Shown: in pieces, positions 1 through 13,199 of the stretch
Numbering within the stretch: position 1 is the first letter of the stretch
Layout of the letters: the number at the start of each line of letters is the position of its first letter
NCBI RefSeq assembly: GCF_943734655.1
Contig: NC_071355.1
Span: forward strand, 96,107,449 to 96,171,448
DNA: 64,000 bases
From: Sabethes cyaneus
Lineage: Eukaryota > Arthropoda > Insecta > Diptera > Culicidae
Direction of reading: 5' to 3'
Made by a program: the position numbers and the translations under genes
The notes under the pieces: generated by a model
Seen by the model: only the letters and a program-made list of their open reading frames with translations
Told to the model about the DNA's origin: nothing
The model's database searches: none

Positions 1-2560
<2,560 letters not shown>

Positions 2561-4754
2561 TTCAGGCTAAGCAATGGGGGGAGTTGTTTTCTACTTTATT
2601 TTCACAGTAAATAATAAATAAAATAATAAAATTAATGACTGTGAGGATTTACAATTGTAGAGTTTACACATCAATACAAATGTAATCACAGTAAAAATTA
2701 TTCGGACAACGTCAGACAGACAGAAGGTTCGCTTGTGTCGGACAGCAGTTGTCCAACAATTCTTACTGTGATTTGATAGCATTTCTACGTCAATGGAAAC
2801 CGATCACATTTGCTTGTTCCGTTTCACTTCGAGCCTTCACTGTGAGCTGACCTTTACACCTCATTACAAAGGTATACTGACGAAAGCTAATAACACAATA
2901 TTTGGTCTTAGGCGAAAGTTTGGTATGTAATTTCATCAATATTTCTCAAGTTTTCAAGCAAATTCTGCAATTTTTGTGCTGCCAATTTCAACAAGAGTTC
3001 TCAATTCAACAAGAGCATTTTTAAAAAGGCCAAACGGCGACTCCTTTTTGCGAAGCGGCATATAACCGTTTCATTTAGGGACAGAGAAACTTACCAATAC
3101 CCTTCGGTATCAAATCCATCCAATTAAAAATGAGTTATCACAAGTTGGGGATTTTCTATGTTCTGCTGTTCGCCAAAGCGTTTTTGTGCCGTAATTAGCT
3201 ACGGAAGCAACTATTCCGTAATTTCCCAATTAAGTACGACAATAAAGCTGTAAAACATTTTTCCTGTTATTAAATATTTAATTTAATGAGCGCTATTTAT
3301 TCAAGTGTCTTCCCATCATCTCCAATTATGTTTATATTTTCAGTTAACAAACCTATCAACCGTAACTAAACAAATACTTGCAATAAACGAGGTGAGAAAT
3401 GTGATCAGCTTTGATATCAGTTGTGATGATCTGTTCGGCCATTTAGTGCGAATCATCAAAGGTATGAACTCTGCCTAGCATCATAATGAAAAAGTATATT
3501 GACGCAACACCGTAACCAATCACTTTTAATTGAATGTTATTACCATGGGCACCACACAGGGGGCGTGGAGTTATTTTACAACCAGCAAACAGTCACTTCC
3601 ACTGCTCAGGTCAATCAACACCATTCATTTGAAATTCGTTTGTTTGATGTTGGGTTGGCCAAACGGCCGTTTCAATCAATTGAACCAAATGGCAGTTCTA
3701 TTTTTCAAATAACTCGGCAGTGAAATTGCTCCAATTTGCATTTGTTGAAGCACCGTTCGTCGAACTGCGATGTTGTGTACATTGGCGGAACTGCTATGAA
3801 CTGTCACCTTTAAACCCATGGCGACGGAAGTAAAACTAATCGAAACTTCGAGCCGTCGAGCCGAGAGCGAGCGGACCGAAGCGTCAACTTTTTCCTGCAC
3901 GCATCACGACCGTATCGCAGAATGTTTGCATTTTACCTATACTGTTTGCATTAGGAATTTTAATCACGTAGTGATCCTGAGGGCTTTCGCTTTTCCGCGT
4001 ATGCACACCAGAAATGTTATTTCTTCTAAACACGTGTATTATTCGTTCCTCGCCATCATCCGTTACGCGATCGGCATTTGCACTAAGTTATGCACGAAAT
4101 GACCCACCCCCGTTGGGAAATCTAATCCAATTTCCGGAGGTTGCTTTCGCTGGATGACTTCAACAACGGTCGTTAAATTAATCGCAGGCTAGCAGACTTT
4201 CACGGTTTAAATTTTGCCTGACTGACCTGTTGCCCCATATACAAAGAACACGAAATATTTTTACGATAGTTTGTGGAGCTAAGGAGTTAGGATGATTTAG
4301 CAAGGGAACCATAACCGTAAAATGTATTTGTATCTTAATAATGTACCTTTGTAGTCAGTGAAAACTGGAAGTCGAGCAGGATGATAGTTTTTCACTTATT
4401 TTATTTTTATAATTCTGACAGCTTCCTATTTTGCCTCTGACTTGCAGACCTTATCCCAAAGCTAAATCATCAGTTCATCAGTTTTGAAATGCAATTAATC
4501 TTACTTTAATGATTCCAATGTAATACACTATAACTGGCTTTATGCATAGTACCAGCTATCTTACAAAATCTCTACCGGCTACGTGATGGTATGCTACTAG
4601 ACAGTGGAAGCAGAATCGATTGAAGAAACATAGAATGCAATGTGTCGGGAAACTGCAATGTAAAAATCTGCACGAAAACATGCATCCGATATGGTGCAAT
4701 TAGGTCACGTCTGGAATGCGAATTGTAATATAATTGTACTTCTCTTTATTATTC
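2561..4754. other. Unassigned sequence between the two compound-repeat copies
   Basis: There is no ORF with recognisable protein character, no RNA gene and no clear transposon end in this 2.2 kb. Base composition is ordinary AT-rich with some GC-richer patches near 3800-4150. The short ORFs at 3499-4102 overlap on both strands, have no family resemblance I can see, and are left out. Confidence 0.5.
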
Positions 4755-4908
4755 AACTAGCTGACCCGACAAACTTCGTATTGCCACAAATTAACCTGTG
4801 TTGTACATAAATCATGAATCTTGGATGATCTTTGTCACAATCTCGAGTTTTGCAAGTTTCTGAGGAGTTCAACCTTAGATGATTCAGTTACGTAACTATG
4901 AAAGCATC

Positions 4909-5206
4909 CCAGGTAATTAATAAGCATCACCAATGCTATTTAAATGTAGGCTAATAAGCATTAAAGTCGCCTCAAATGCTAATTAAATGCTATTTTGGAA
5001 AAATATACAGCTACTTTACTGATAACCTTCTTATAGTGCTGACAATGCTAATTTACAGCTAATTACCGACACGAAGAATTTGAATACAATTTTAGATGCC
5101 AATTTACAACACCTATGCAGTCAAAAACATAATATACAACAACGTGAAGTATAAAATGCCAGATACGCTGATTTGCTGCTTATGTTAATGCTTATTAGTT
5201 ACCAGG
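4909..5206. mobile_element. MITE with ~18-bp terminal inverted repeats, inside copy B
   Basis: The left end 'ccaggtaattaataagcat' and the right end 'atgcttattagttaccagg' are near-perfect inverted repeats 298 bp apart. The interior is AT-rich and full of 'aatgcta' words, with no ORF. It interrupts the compound repeat, which resumes at about 5207, so it inserted later. I could not identify a convincing target-site duplication, so the superfamily is open. Confidence 0.7.
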
Positions 5207-5689
5207 AATGGGTAGTTTAATATACAAATTATACAGTAAAGTAGAAAACAACTCCCCTGTCCCCTCATTGCATAGCCAGAAAGCGGATAGTAATATTCGC
5301 CATGATTGTACAACATTTCGCCGAATATCATTTTGCGAAAAACGTAAAGTGGAATGTACCATTTCACGGAAAACTTTTTTGTGGAAAGTCCCATTTCGCG
5401 ATCCTCTCCTTACTCGCTATCGCTCGTTCCAGGAAACCCAGGTAGACCTAGGAAAACAAATAAATCTAGACAGTAGTGATTTCTGCGGGGAGTTGCCTCC
5501 CCCCAGTGGGCGGCGCTTCCGACGACGGGTCACCGGCAACACTCGCGGCCGTCTCGTCCTGAATGATCTAGTGTTACTATAGATAGCTTTTGTGGTCTTG
5601 TTATTGTTATTGATGTTTTATGGAAGAGTCTCGAATTTCTAGAGTTCGATTAGTTTTTGAGTATGTTTATTTTTATAGTTTTATTTGTA

Positions 5690-7030
5690 TGAGAGTCCAT
5701 ATCCCCCTACCACAGGGGTGAGAGGTCTCTAACTATCATAAAATAAATTCAAGACTCCAAAATCTCCCACATGCCAAATTTGGTTCCATCTGCTTGATTA
5801 GTTCTCAAGTTAGTTCGTCCCCCTCCAGAACAGGGGAGGGGTCTTAATTCATCATAGAAAAAATTTCTGCCCCCTAAAAGCCCCACATGCCAAATTTGGT
5901 TCCATTTGCTTGGTTAGTACTCAAATTATAAGGAAATTTGTATTTCATTTGTATAGGAGCCCCCTCTTAAAAGGGGAAGGGGTCGAAATTCACCATAGAA
6001 AAAAATCTTGCCTCCAAAACCGCTTACATGTCAAATTTGGTTTCATTTGCTTGATTAGTTCTTGAGTTATGAGGAAATTTGTTTTTCATTTGCATAGGAG
6101 CCCCCCCTCCTAAAGTAGGGAGGGGTCCTAATTCATCATAAAAAATATTTTTGCCTCCAAAAACCTCCGCTTGCCAAATTTGGTTCTATTTGCTTGATTA
6201 GTTTTCGAGTTAAGAGGAAATTTGTATTTCATTTGTACAGGAGCCCCCCTCTTAAAGTGGGGAGGGGTCCTAATTCATCATAGAAAAAATTCTTGCCTCA
6301 AAAAACACCCACATGCCAAATTTGGTTCCATTTGCTGGATTAGTTCTCGAGTTATGAGGAAAGTTGTATTTCATTTGTATGGGAGCTCCCCCTCTTAAAG
6401 TGGAGAGGGGTCCTAATTCACCATAGAAAATATTCTTGCCCTTGAAAACACCCACATGCCAAATTTTGTTCCATTTGCTTGATTAGTTCTCGAGTTATGA
6501 GGAAATTTGTATTTCGTTCGTATAGGAGCCCCCCCTCCTAAATTGGGGAGGGGTCCGAATTCATCATAGAAAAAATTTTTGTCTCCAAAAACACCCACAC
6601 GCCAAATTTGGTTCCATTTGCTTGATTAGTTCTCGAGTTATAAGGAAATTTGTATTTCATTTGTCTAGGAGCCCCCCTCCTAAAGTGGGGAGGGGTCCCA
6701 ATTCATCATAGAAAAAATTTTTGTCTCCAAAAACACCCACATGCCAAATTTGGTTCCATTTGCTTGATTAGTTCTCGAGTTATGAGGAAATTTGTATTTC
6801 ATTTGTATGGAAGCCCCCCCCCCCCCCTCTTAAAGGGGAGAGGAGTCCTAATTCCCCTTCTAAAGAGGGGAGGGGTCCCAATTTACCATAGAATAATTTC
6901 TTGTCACCAAACACACCCACATGCCAAATTTTGTTCTATTTGCTTGATTTGTTCTCGAGTTATGCAGAAATTTGTGTTTTATTTGTATGGGAGCCCCTCC
7001 TATTAGTAGGGGGAGGGGTCTCTAACCATC
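5690..7030. repeat. ~142-bp minisatellite, about nine units
   Basis: Units recur every 141-144 bp; the 'aggggtcc' anchor falls near 6121, 6262, 6405, 6549 and 6690. Each unit carries a C-rich block, 'attcatcatagaaaaaatt', 'cacatgccaaatttggttcca' and 'gattagttctcgagttatga'. Fragments of the same array occur at 1850-2110, 26250-26490, 30370-30700 and 53830-54300. The unit includes the palindrome 'ctcgag'. It is non-coding; several short ORFs are simply the repeat translated. Confidence 0.9.
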
Positions 7031-7319
7031 ACTAAAACCTTTCCTGGCCCCAAAAACCTCTACATGCAAATTTTCACGCCGATTGGTTCAGTAGTTTTTG
7101 ATTCTATAAAGAACATCCCGACAGACAGACAGACAGAAATCCTTTTTTATATAGTAGATAAAGCATGTTAACTTTCAATTTTTCCACGCACTGTAAGCAT
7201 GCCTTGCGAATTTGATCTGAGAAGAATAACTTTAAGATATATCTATACTGTACTGAATAATTTCGTAACTGAATGGCCTATGTTACGCTTTAATCAAAAT
7301 TTGCTCTGGATTTTTAATC

Positions 7320-7704
7320 GGGCGTTGTTTGGCTACCAAGATATTGAAAGGCGTCTACCTGCTCAACTTGTTGTCCCGCTACTGTGGAGTTGGTGGAATT
7401 GTCAGTGTTCACTACCATTGACTTAGTTTTCGCTACATTGACTGTAAGACCTGCTGCCTGGGAGCTCCAGAGTGGTCGTCTAACTTGCTCTGCATATCGT
7501 TTCGGCGTTGTGCAGGCAAGCCAATGCCGTCGGCTAGGTCGAGATCATTTAGCTGCTCCATCGTAAGAGGATTCCAAGGCAAGCCTCGATTTCGTCTACT
7601 GTCAATTGCTCCAGCCTCCAACTAATATCTCATTCATAACGATAAGAAACAGAAGCGGTGATGAAATGCAGCCCTGTCTCACGCCAGCAGTAACCCTTAT
7701 GGGC
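7320..7704 (-). pseudogene. RTE-like reverse transcriptase fragment
   Basis: The minus-strand translation gives RTE-type reverse transcriptase phrases: an 'RVTAGVRQGC' block, 'SPLLFLIVMNEILVG', and further 3' 'LPWNPLTMEQLNDLDLAD'. The catalytic aspartate pair is lost (LADG), and frameshifts occur near 7620. The same element is present, closely similar by eye, at 42507-42830; both share the edge word 'gggcgttgtttggctaccaa'. At about 7704 the frame runs straight into an R1-type reverse transcriptase fragment, so this is a chimeric junction and not one element. Confidence 0.8.
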
Positions 7705-8061
7705 GCGATTGCACCCCAGTTACCGCTGTTAAAGGCGTTTTTGACATCGATTGTGACTATGGCACAATATCTGTCGCCTCGCCTTTTCCGTTTCATAGGC
7801 TTCTCGGCCCTCTCCACCATGGACTTTATGGCGTCTACAGTGGACTTCCTCGTACGGAAGCCAAACTGCGTGCTTGCCAGTCCGACATCACTTTCCACCA
7901 CAGGCGTCAGCCTGTTTAGGATTACCCGTTCTAGCAATTTACCTACCAATTGTGCACCTGCTACCGTATTCGACAGCCTAAGCATTGAAGTCTCCTCCAA
8001 TGACAACGGGCTTGCGGCCCGTGAGTTCGTCGGTGAGCACGTCTAGCATCCGGTCTGAAAT
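7705..8061 (-). pseudogene. R1-clade pol fragment (3' of the nested insertion), internally deleted
   Basis: From 8061 downward the minus strand continues the R1 endonuclease: 'LTDELTGRK' is followed by the diagnostic 'VVIGGDFNA' and then an in-frame TAG. About 40 bp later it jumps to reverse transcriptase sequence, 'GKLLERVILNRL', 'QFGFRTRKSTVDAI' and 'VTIDVKNAFNSGNW'. The missing endonuclease C-terminus and early reverse transcriptase show an internal deletion. R1 elements encode an apurinic-like endonuclease and reverse transcriptase in ORF2. The 5' part of the same copy lies at 11546-13985, beyond the inserted CR1-like element. Confidence 0.8.
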
Positions 8062-8342
8062 CATTCTACGTCACCCCTTTTCACGTCGAACAATCGGAGA
8101 ATGATGTCATCGGGTACCTACGGGAAGCTATCAACATCGAGAATTCTACGGTGAAATGTATAAAGCTTGTACCAAAAGGCAAGCAACTCAACGAGCTGTC
8201 ATTCGTATCCTTCAAAGTGTCAGTGTCGGCTGATCTGGAAGCTTCCGTAGGAGATTGTTTTTACTGGCCGGAAGGGGTAGTAGTCCGTCCTTTTCAACCA
8301 AAAAACGACAGCTCTGCGGTCTTCATTCGCCCCCAGATGTAA
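8062..8342 (+). CDS. Truncated ORF1 (nucleic-acid-binding/gag-like) C-terminus
   Basis: About 93 codons are open from the insertion boundary to the stop at 8340-8342. Recognisable ORF1 phrases are 'VKCIKLVPKGKQLNEL' followed by 'SFVSFKVSV' and 'YWPEGVVVRPF', which are common at the end of ORF1 proteins of CR1/Loner-like elements. The N-terminal part, with any PHD or zinc-finger domain, is absent because the copy is 5'-truncated. The reading frame overlaps the start of ORF2 (8255) by 88 bases in another frame, consistent with compact ORF1-ORF2 organisation. It cannot be functional alone. Confidence 0.75.
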
Positions 8343-11329
8343 CATTAGCAACTTATCAGCAAACTCTGCATTACAACCAAGCAGCAGCACGTCAAGGCGC
8401 CGTCACCAGCTCTCAGGTTCATGAAAACAACTCTAGTTTAAGCAATGGCCTTACACTCTACTATCAGAATTTAGGCGGTATCAACATGAGTATTACAGAT
8501 TATGCGCTTGCTGTTTCCGATGCCTCATATGATATGTTAATTTTCACTGAAACTTGGCTCAACAGCAACACGCTTTCCAAACAGATTTTGGGTGAACAAT
8601 ATACAGTTTTTCGCCAAGATCGCACTGCTGATAATAGCAATAAAAAATCTGGCGGCGGTGTCCTCTTGGCCGTTCGCTCGCAATACAAATCTCGGTCACT
8701 CTCGCCCCCTGGTTGCTCAGGCGTTGAGCAACAATGGATCACAGTAGGAATGAATATATATTCACTATACATCTGCGCACTATACATCCCGCCAAATCGC
8801 GTGAATGATTCTACCCTCATTGATCAGCATCTCAGTTCGCTCTCATGGATAACTTCGCGGATGGGAACCAAAGACAAAATCATAGTATTGGGCGACTTCA
8901 ATTTTAGTGGCATTAGCTGGACGTTTGCTGATGACCATCATGCTCTATATCCTGATCCCTCTCATTCATCAATAAACTCCTGCGCAACTCAGCTCTTGGA
9001 CGGGTATAGCACAGCTGGACTGGTCCAGACAAATGGTGTTTTCAATGAAAATGGACGTATATTGGATCTGTGTTTCGTTAGTACAGAATTCGGCAGTGAC
9101 AGGATTTCGGTTTACCATGCACCCAGCACTCTTGTCAAGATAACTCGTCACCATCCAGCGCTTCACGTATTTCTCTGCAATGGTATTCCTTGCTCATTCG
9201 ATGAACCTAACGAACCTCTTTCGTATGATTTTCGCAAGACCGATTTTATAAAAATGAACCAATTTTTGTTAGACGTGAACTGGTGCTCAATACTAGAGAA
9301 TATGGATACTAACTTAGCGGTCCAAAATTTCACAAACGTTCTTCTATATGCTATCGATCAGTTTACTCCAAAGAGACTTTTCTGCAATCCCTCACGTCCC
9401 CCATGGTCTACCTGCACTTTAAAAAGTTATAAATCTGCTAAACGGATGGCTCTAAGGAGATTCTCGAAACATGGTACTTATCAATTCAAATGTCGTTATA
9501 TTTCCCTCAACACTCGTTATAAACGACTGAACAAGAAACTGTTCCACTCGTATCAAAACCGTATGCAACAATGTCTACGTAGTAACCCCAAAAAGTTCTG
9601 GCATTATGTTAACGAGCAAAGAAATGAATCAGGTTTACCCACTACCATGATGCTTGGTGATGCGGAAGCGTCCACTGCTTCGGACATATGCGAATTATTT
9701 CGTACTCAGTTTAGCGCAGTTTTCTCTCATGAGACACTTAGCAGTCAGCAAGTTTCTCGTGCCATCTCAAATGTTCCAGACAAGGCAGCTATTGGATCCT
9801 ACCCTGCCATCTCAACCCAGATTATCCTGAATGCTTGCTCTACCTTGAAGAGCTCATCGAACCCTGGCCCCGACGGCATTCCATCAATTATTTTAAAAAA
9901 ATGTTGCTCTACTTTATGCAGCCCGTTGGCAAAAATTTTCAATACGTCCATGTTTTCGGGTGTTTTCCCTACCATCTGGAAGTCGTCGTACGTATTTCCG
10001 ATTCACAAAAAAGGTTCAAAGCAGAACGTAGCCAATTACCGAGGGATTGCTTCGCTTTGTGCAGGTGGGAAGCTTTTCGAGCTTATAGTTCTCGAGTTCC
10101 TATCGTTTAATTTTTCCGGCTACATCGATAATACTCAACACGGTTTTATGCCCAAGCGATCAACCTGTACCAATTTGGTGTCTTACACATCCTTTATAGC
10201 CCACTCGTTGCAAAAACATCTTCAAGTTGACGCAGTCTACACCGATTTTTCAGCAGCTTTTGATAAAATAAATCATCAGATTGCAGTCGCCAAACTTCAG
10301 CAACTGGGAGTAAGCGGTAATATGCTTTGTTGGTTTAAGTCTTACCTCACTGAACGTTTCATGTCTGTCAAAGTAGGTAGCATCATCTCTTCGCCATTCC
10401 CCGTCACGTCTGGTGTGCCCCAAGGCAGTCATCTAGGCCCGTATATATTCCTCCTCTACTTGAACGATATCAATTTTGCTTTGAAATGCATGAAATCATC
10501 GTATGCCGATGATTTTAAACTCTTTGCCGTTATCAGAAATAACACAGACACTGATTTTCTGCAAGCGCAGCTGGATAATTTCGCCGACTGGTGCACAACG
10601 AATAGAATGGTACTGAATGCCTCTAAGTGTTCGTGCATTTCTTTTATACGCAAGAAATCAATTGTGTGCTATGATTACAAAGTCTCTGGAACATCCTTGA
10701 AAAGGGAAACATGTGTAAAAGACTTGGGAATTCTGCTCGATTCAAAATTATCTTTTAAAGAACATGTGGCCTATATTTCTACCAAAGCCTCGAAGAATCT
10801 AGGCTTTTTATTTAGATTTACTAAGAGCTTTAACAATATTCAATGTTTAAAAACACTATATTGTTCCTTAGTGCGGTCAATAGTAGAATACGCTGCAGTT
10901 GTATGGGCACCGTACTACCATAACAGCATCCAACGGATCGAGTCTATCCAGCGAAAATTTGTTCGATACGCCTTACGCCTTCTCCCTTGGAACGACCCTT
11001 CAAATCTTCCTAGTTATGAACACCGCTGTAATCTGATCGGGCTTGACTCTTTAGCTATACGACGAGATATTGCTAGGGCTCTGTTCATCTCTGATATTCT
11101 AAACTCTCAAATTGACAGCCCAGATATACTCCAACAACTAAACATCAATACCCGTCGGCGATCCCTACGATCTCACCCCTTTCTCAATCTTCCTGCTTCA
11201 CGCACCAATTATGGCCAAAACGAGCCTCTCTCGAGTATGTCTCGCGTCTTCAACCGTTGTTTTAATGTGTTTGATTTCCATTTGTCCCGTTCTGTCCTTA
11301 AAAATAATTTTCTGCATGCTTTGAAGTAA
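8255..11329 (+). CDS. Non-LTR retrotransposon ORF2: endonuclease-reverse transcriptase, 1024 aa
   Basis: This is a single uninterrupted ORF. Residues ~66-310 are an apurinic/apyrimidinic-type endonuclease, with 'YYQNLGG' near 69, 'FTETW' near 97, 'VLGDFNFSG' near 211 and a histidine-rich 'RHHPAL' near 298. Residues ~530-800 are a reverse transcriptase, with 'NPGPDGIP', 'TDFSAAFDKINH' near 660, 'SGVPQGSHLGP' near 718 and the catalytic YADD at about 750-753. The last ~200 residues form the conserved tail usual after the RT in this group, without a clear RNase H. All catalytic residues I can check are present, so this copy is probably young. It nicks DNA and primes cDNA synthesis in cis. The true start may lie a little upstream or downstream of the ATG at 8255. 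Confidence 0.93.
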   Translation: MFLLAGRGSSPSFSTKKRQLCGLHSPPDVTLATYQQTLHYNQAAARQGAVTSSQVHENNSSLSNGLTLYYQNLGGINMSITDYALAVSDASYDMLIFTETWLNSNTLSKQILGEQYTVFRQDRTADNSNKKSGGGVLLAVRSQYKSRSLSPPGCSGVEQQWITVGMNIYSLYICALYIPPNRVNDSTLIDQHLSSLSWITSRMGTKDKIIVLGDFNFSGISWTFADDHHALYPDPSHSSINSCATQLLDGYSTAGLVQTNGVFNENGRILDLCFVSTEFGSDRISVYHAPSTLVKITRHHPALHVFLCNGIPCSFDEPNEPLSYDFRKTDFIKMNQFLLDVNWCSILENMDTNLAVQNFTNVLLYAIDQFTPKRLFCNPSRPPWSTCTLKSYKSAKRMALRRFSKHGTYQFKCRYISLNTRYKRLNKKLFHSYQNRMQQCLRSNPKKFWHYVNEQRNESGLPTTMMLGDAEASTASDICELFRTQFSAVFSHETLSSQQVSRAISNVPDKAAIGSYPAISTQIILNACSTLKSSSNPGPDGIPSIILKKCCSTLCSPLAKIFNTSMFSGVFPTIWKSSYVFPIHKKGSKQNVANYRGIASLCAGGKLFELIVLEFLSFNFSGYIDNTQHGFMPKRSTCTNLVSYTSFIAHSLQKHLQVDAVYTDFSAAFDKINHQIAVAKLQQLGVSGNMLCWFKSYLTERFMSVKVGSIISSPFPVTSGVPQGSHLGPYIFLLYLNDINFALKCMKSSYADDFKLFAVIRNNTDTDFLQAQLDNFADWCTTNRMVLNASKCSCISFIRKKSIVCYDYKVSGTSLKRETCVKDLGILLDSKLSFKEHVAYISTKASKNLGFLFRFTKSFNNIQCLKTLYCSLVRSIVEYAAVVWAPYYHNSIQRIESIQRKFVRYALRLLPWNDPSNLPSYEHRCNLIGLDSLAIRRDIARALFISDILNSQIDSPDILQQLNINTRRRSLRSHPFLNLPASRTNYGQNEPLSSMSRVFNRCFNVFDFHLSRSVLKNNFLHALK

Positions 11330-11545
11330 ATCACGTGCAAAATGTATAGTGTTAGTCATCAACTTATAGATAATAAGGAACTTTGTGTTATAATTTAAGT
11401 CCTCATTATGTAACTGCTTATAATTGTATCATTTGGTGTAAACTGTTGGTGCAAAAATGAAGGTTTTGTGCCTACGGAAGAAGGAGCGTCGAACAAAGTT
11501 CCACTTCCGCGGGCTTTTCCCTTCTTGAAAAGAATGAAAAAAGAA
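11330..11545 (+). other. 3' untranslated region and tail of the CR1/Loner-like element
   Basis: This short AT-rich stretch runs from the ORF2 stop to the duplicated TGAAAT. It ends with two 'aagaatgaaa'-type repeats, consistent with the short simple-repeat tails of CR1-like elements rather than a poly(A) tail. Confidence 0.65.
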
Positions 11546-11848
11546 TGAAATAAACTGCTCCGGCGACCACCTAGGTGGAGCGTAGCAGCTACAGATGCAG
11601 ACGCCATTGACCACAACAATCACGAACCCTTCTTGGTTGAACGAGACCACCTCCTGGATCGGGTATCTACCCATCACGGCAATTGTTGCCATCCGACCCT
11701 TGTCGATTACACAGTTTGCGCCGCCCCGGGGGACCCGGTAGGGATCCGCGATAATGGCAATATCGCACCCCGTTTCGGCTGCCGTTTGCCAAAGCAACTC
11801 CTGTGCCGTTTCACAGTGGTTTAGATTAATCTGTATAACCTGCACCAT
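11546..11848 (-). pseudogene. R1 ORF2 N-terminus: endonuclease start, interrupted by insertion
   Basis: The minus-strand frame starts 'MVQVIQINLNHCETAQ' and continues with 'AIIADPYRVP', 'CVIDKGRMATIAVMGR' and 'CYAPPRWSPEQF', all standard R1 endonuclease N-terminal phrases. It stops being R1 exactly at the nested insertion; the next R1 residues are found at 8055 and below. ORF2 overlaps the end of ORF1 by about 20 bases, as R1 elements often do. Confidence 0.85.
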
Positions 11849-13199
11849 TACCGTGGCAAAGCCCTCCTATAAGCCGCACACAGTGGGCCACCTGTGTGGA
11901 CCGATCGGGGGCCTTACACTTGCCTGCCCGATGGCCAAAGCCCATACACCTGAAACAGCGTTCGATACGCCGTTTCGACGCAAGTGTACAGACTGACCAG
12001 CCCACCCTAATTTTGCCAGACGCCAACATTTTGTTGGCGATTGCCTCTGGTACGTTTAAGGTTGCGGTTTGCATATCTCCATATGCCTTCCGCAACTGGA
12101 TGTCTGCGGGTGCCACATCAACATTAAGCTGATCCCGCAGAGCATCCTTCAGGTCAACTGCCGTCGTAATCTCGTCGACGTTTTTACACTCGACAAGAAC
12201 ACGCTGCGACACCGCCTTAACCTGACCCGCTTCGCCCAGGGACTGCTCAACCAGTTGCCTGTAATTCGAGCTCTGGACCGTTGGGTCCTTTTTGAGCTCG
12301 AAGAGCATATCCCCGGCCTGGATTCGGCGGGTCTTCACTACGTTAGCCCCAAGCTCCTGCAACTTGGGGTCCACCCGAACCTTACGCAGTAGGTCGGCAT
12401 ACGACAGCTTACCTGTCAGCTTCACTACTAAGGCGTCGCCCTTATGGACGCGCCTTGGCTTTGGCTTTGCAGCCGCAGCCTCGCTCGGTTTCGGCCTCGG
12501 CGGTTTACGCCTAACCACCCGCCATTCCTCTTCCCCGGTCCCGTGCCAGGGTTCGCTGCCTCTTGGCCACCAACGTTGGTCCATGGTCGGGCGTAGCCGC
12601 CTTGCGCTTGGTAAGCGGCGTACGCGCCTGACTAGGCATGGCCACAGCCTTAGCGGCTATGACCCGAGCTTCGGCGATTCGCATCGCTGCAGAAGCTCTT
12701 GCTTCTCCACCTCGGCAGCTATGACGGTAGAGCGGAAGTTCACCGCCAGCTTTTTAATGTCGAGGTGGATATTTGACCTAGAGTTGATGAACGAGTACAA
12801 CTCGTCCACCAACCAGCCAGTAGCAAGCTGGAGGAAGCCCAACTCCCGCCTCAAGAGGAAGCACCCCGTCATCCGTTGACATTTTCCTACCGCTGTCGCC
12901 CGCCCTCTTGGCTGAGCTAGCAGCGGTAGCCACCGGCGTTCTAACTGGGGTGTTAGACTTTTTGGTGGAGTCAACTTTCTTTTCGGTATAGCCCCCGTTT
13001 TAGGGGGGCTTCCCTGTTTGGGCTGTGCCCCCGACTTCGGCGGGCTTCCCTTCTTGGATTGCGCCCCCGGTAACGGCGGGCTACCTGTCTTTGCCGGCGG
13101 TGATCTCGCCAGCTTACTACTTTTGGCAAAGATATCACCTTTGCCTCCAGTAGCACCCGCATTCGTATCCTCGGTACAAATTTTTAAAAATTTATCCAT
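11826..13199 (-). pseudogene. R1 ORF1 (gag-like) with one clear CCHC zinc knuckle, frameshifted
   Basis: Two minus-strand frames make up this ORF. The first (13199-12657) has a proline/lysine/glycine-rich N-terminus with 'GSPPK'-type repeats and then a 'VDELYSFINSRSNIH' segment. The second (12584-11826) has 'KGDALVVKLTGKLSYADLL', a long conserved central domain and the knuckle 'CFRCMGFGHRAGKC' (CX2CX4HX4C). R1 ORF1 proteins normally carry several CCHC knuckles near the C-terminus; the ones after the first are lost here to a shift around 11880. The protein binds element RNA in intact copies. The frame break near 12600-12660 makes this copy non-functional. Confidence 0.85.

Larger units (their letters stand above)
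4755..7160 (+). repeat. Compound interspersed repeat, copy B, with GACA tail
   Basis: The segment begins near 'ctagctgacccgacaaact' (about 4758), a start I associate with a widespread insect repeat. It continues through the 'cgaaatggta' region and a ~142-bp minisatellite. It ends with 'gattggttcagtagttttt', a (GACA)4 tract at 7120-7136 and 'ttttttatatagtaga'. Copy A at 1697-2560 has the same order in reverse, which supports treating this as one element. The class is unresolved. A microsatellite near one terminus resembles non-autonomous Helitron-type MINE elements, but no clear Helitron terminus was found. Confidence 0.65.
8062..11545 (+). mobile_element. 5'-truncated CR1/Loner-like non-LTR retrotransposon nested in an R1 element
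   Basis: The element is bounded by TGAAAT at 8056-8061 and 11546-11551, read as a target-site duplication. It contains the C-terminal end of ORF1, a full ORF2 and a ~215-bp 3' untranslated region ending in a short 'aagaatgaaa' tail. Taking out the element and one TGAAAT makes the interrupted R1 endonuclease frame continuous, which is strong evidence for the boundaries. The 5' truncation inside ORF1 is typical of target-primed reverse transcription. The clade is inferred from the ORF2 motifs and the 'WPEGV.VRPF' signature of ORF1. Confidence 0.88.

Noticed and set aside
6270..7006. Several short ORFs with shared phrases such as 'FPHNSRTNQANGTKFGM'
   Set aside because: These are translations of the 142-bp minisatellite unit; the phrase recurs at each unit and at 30481-30690, so it reflects repetition and not a gene family.
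11896..12879. Plus-strand ORFs of 78 to 195 codons within the GC-rich block
   Set aside because: They are antisense shadows of the R1 ORF1, which reads on the minus strand and has a recognisable zinc knuckle.
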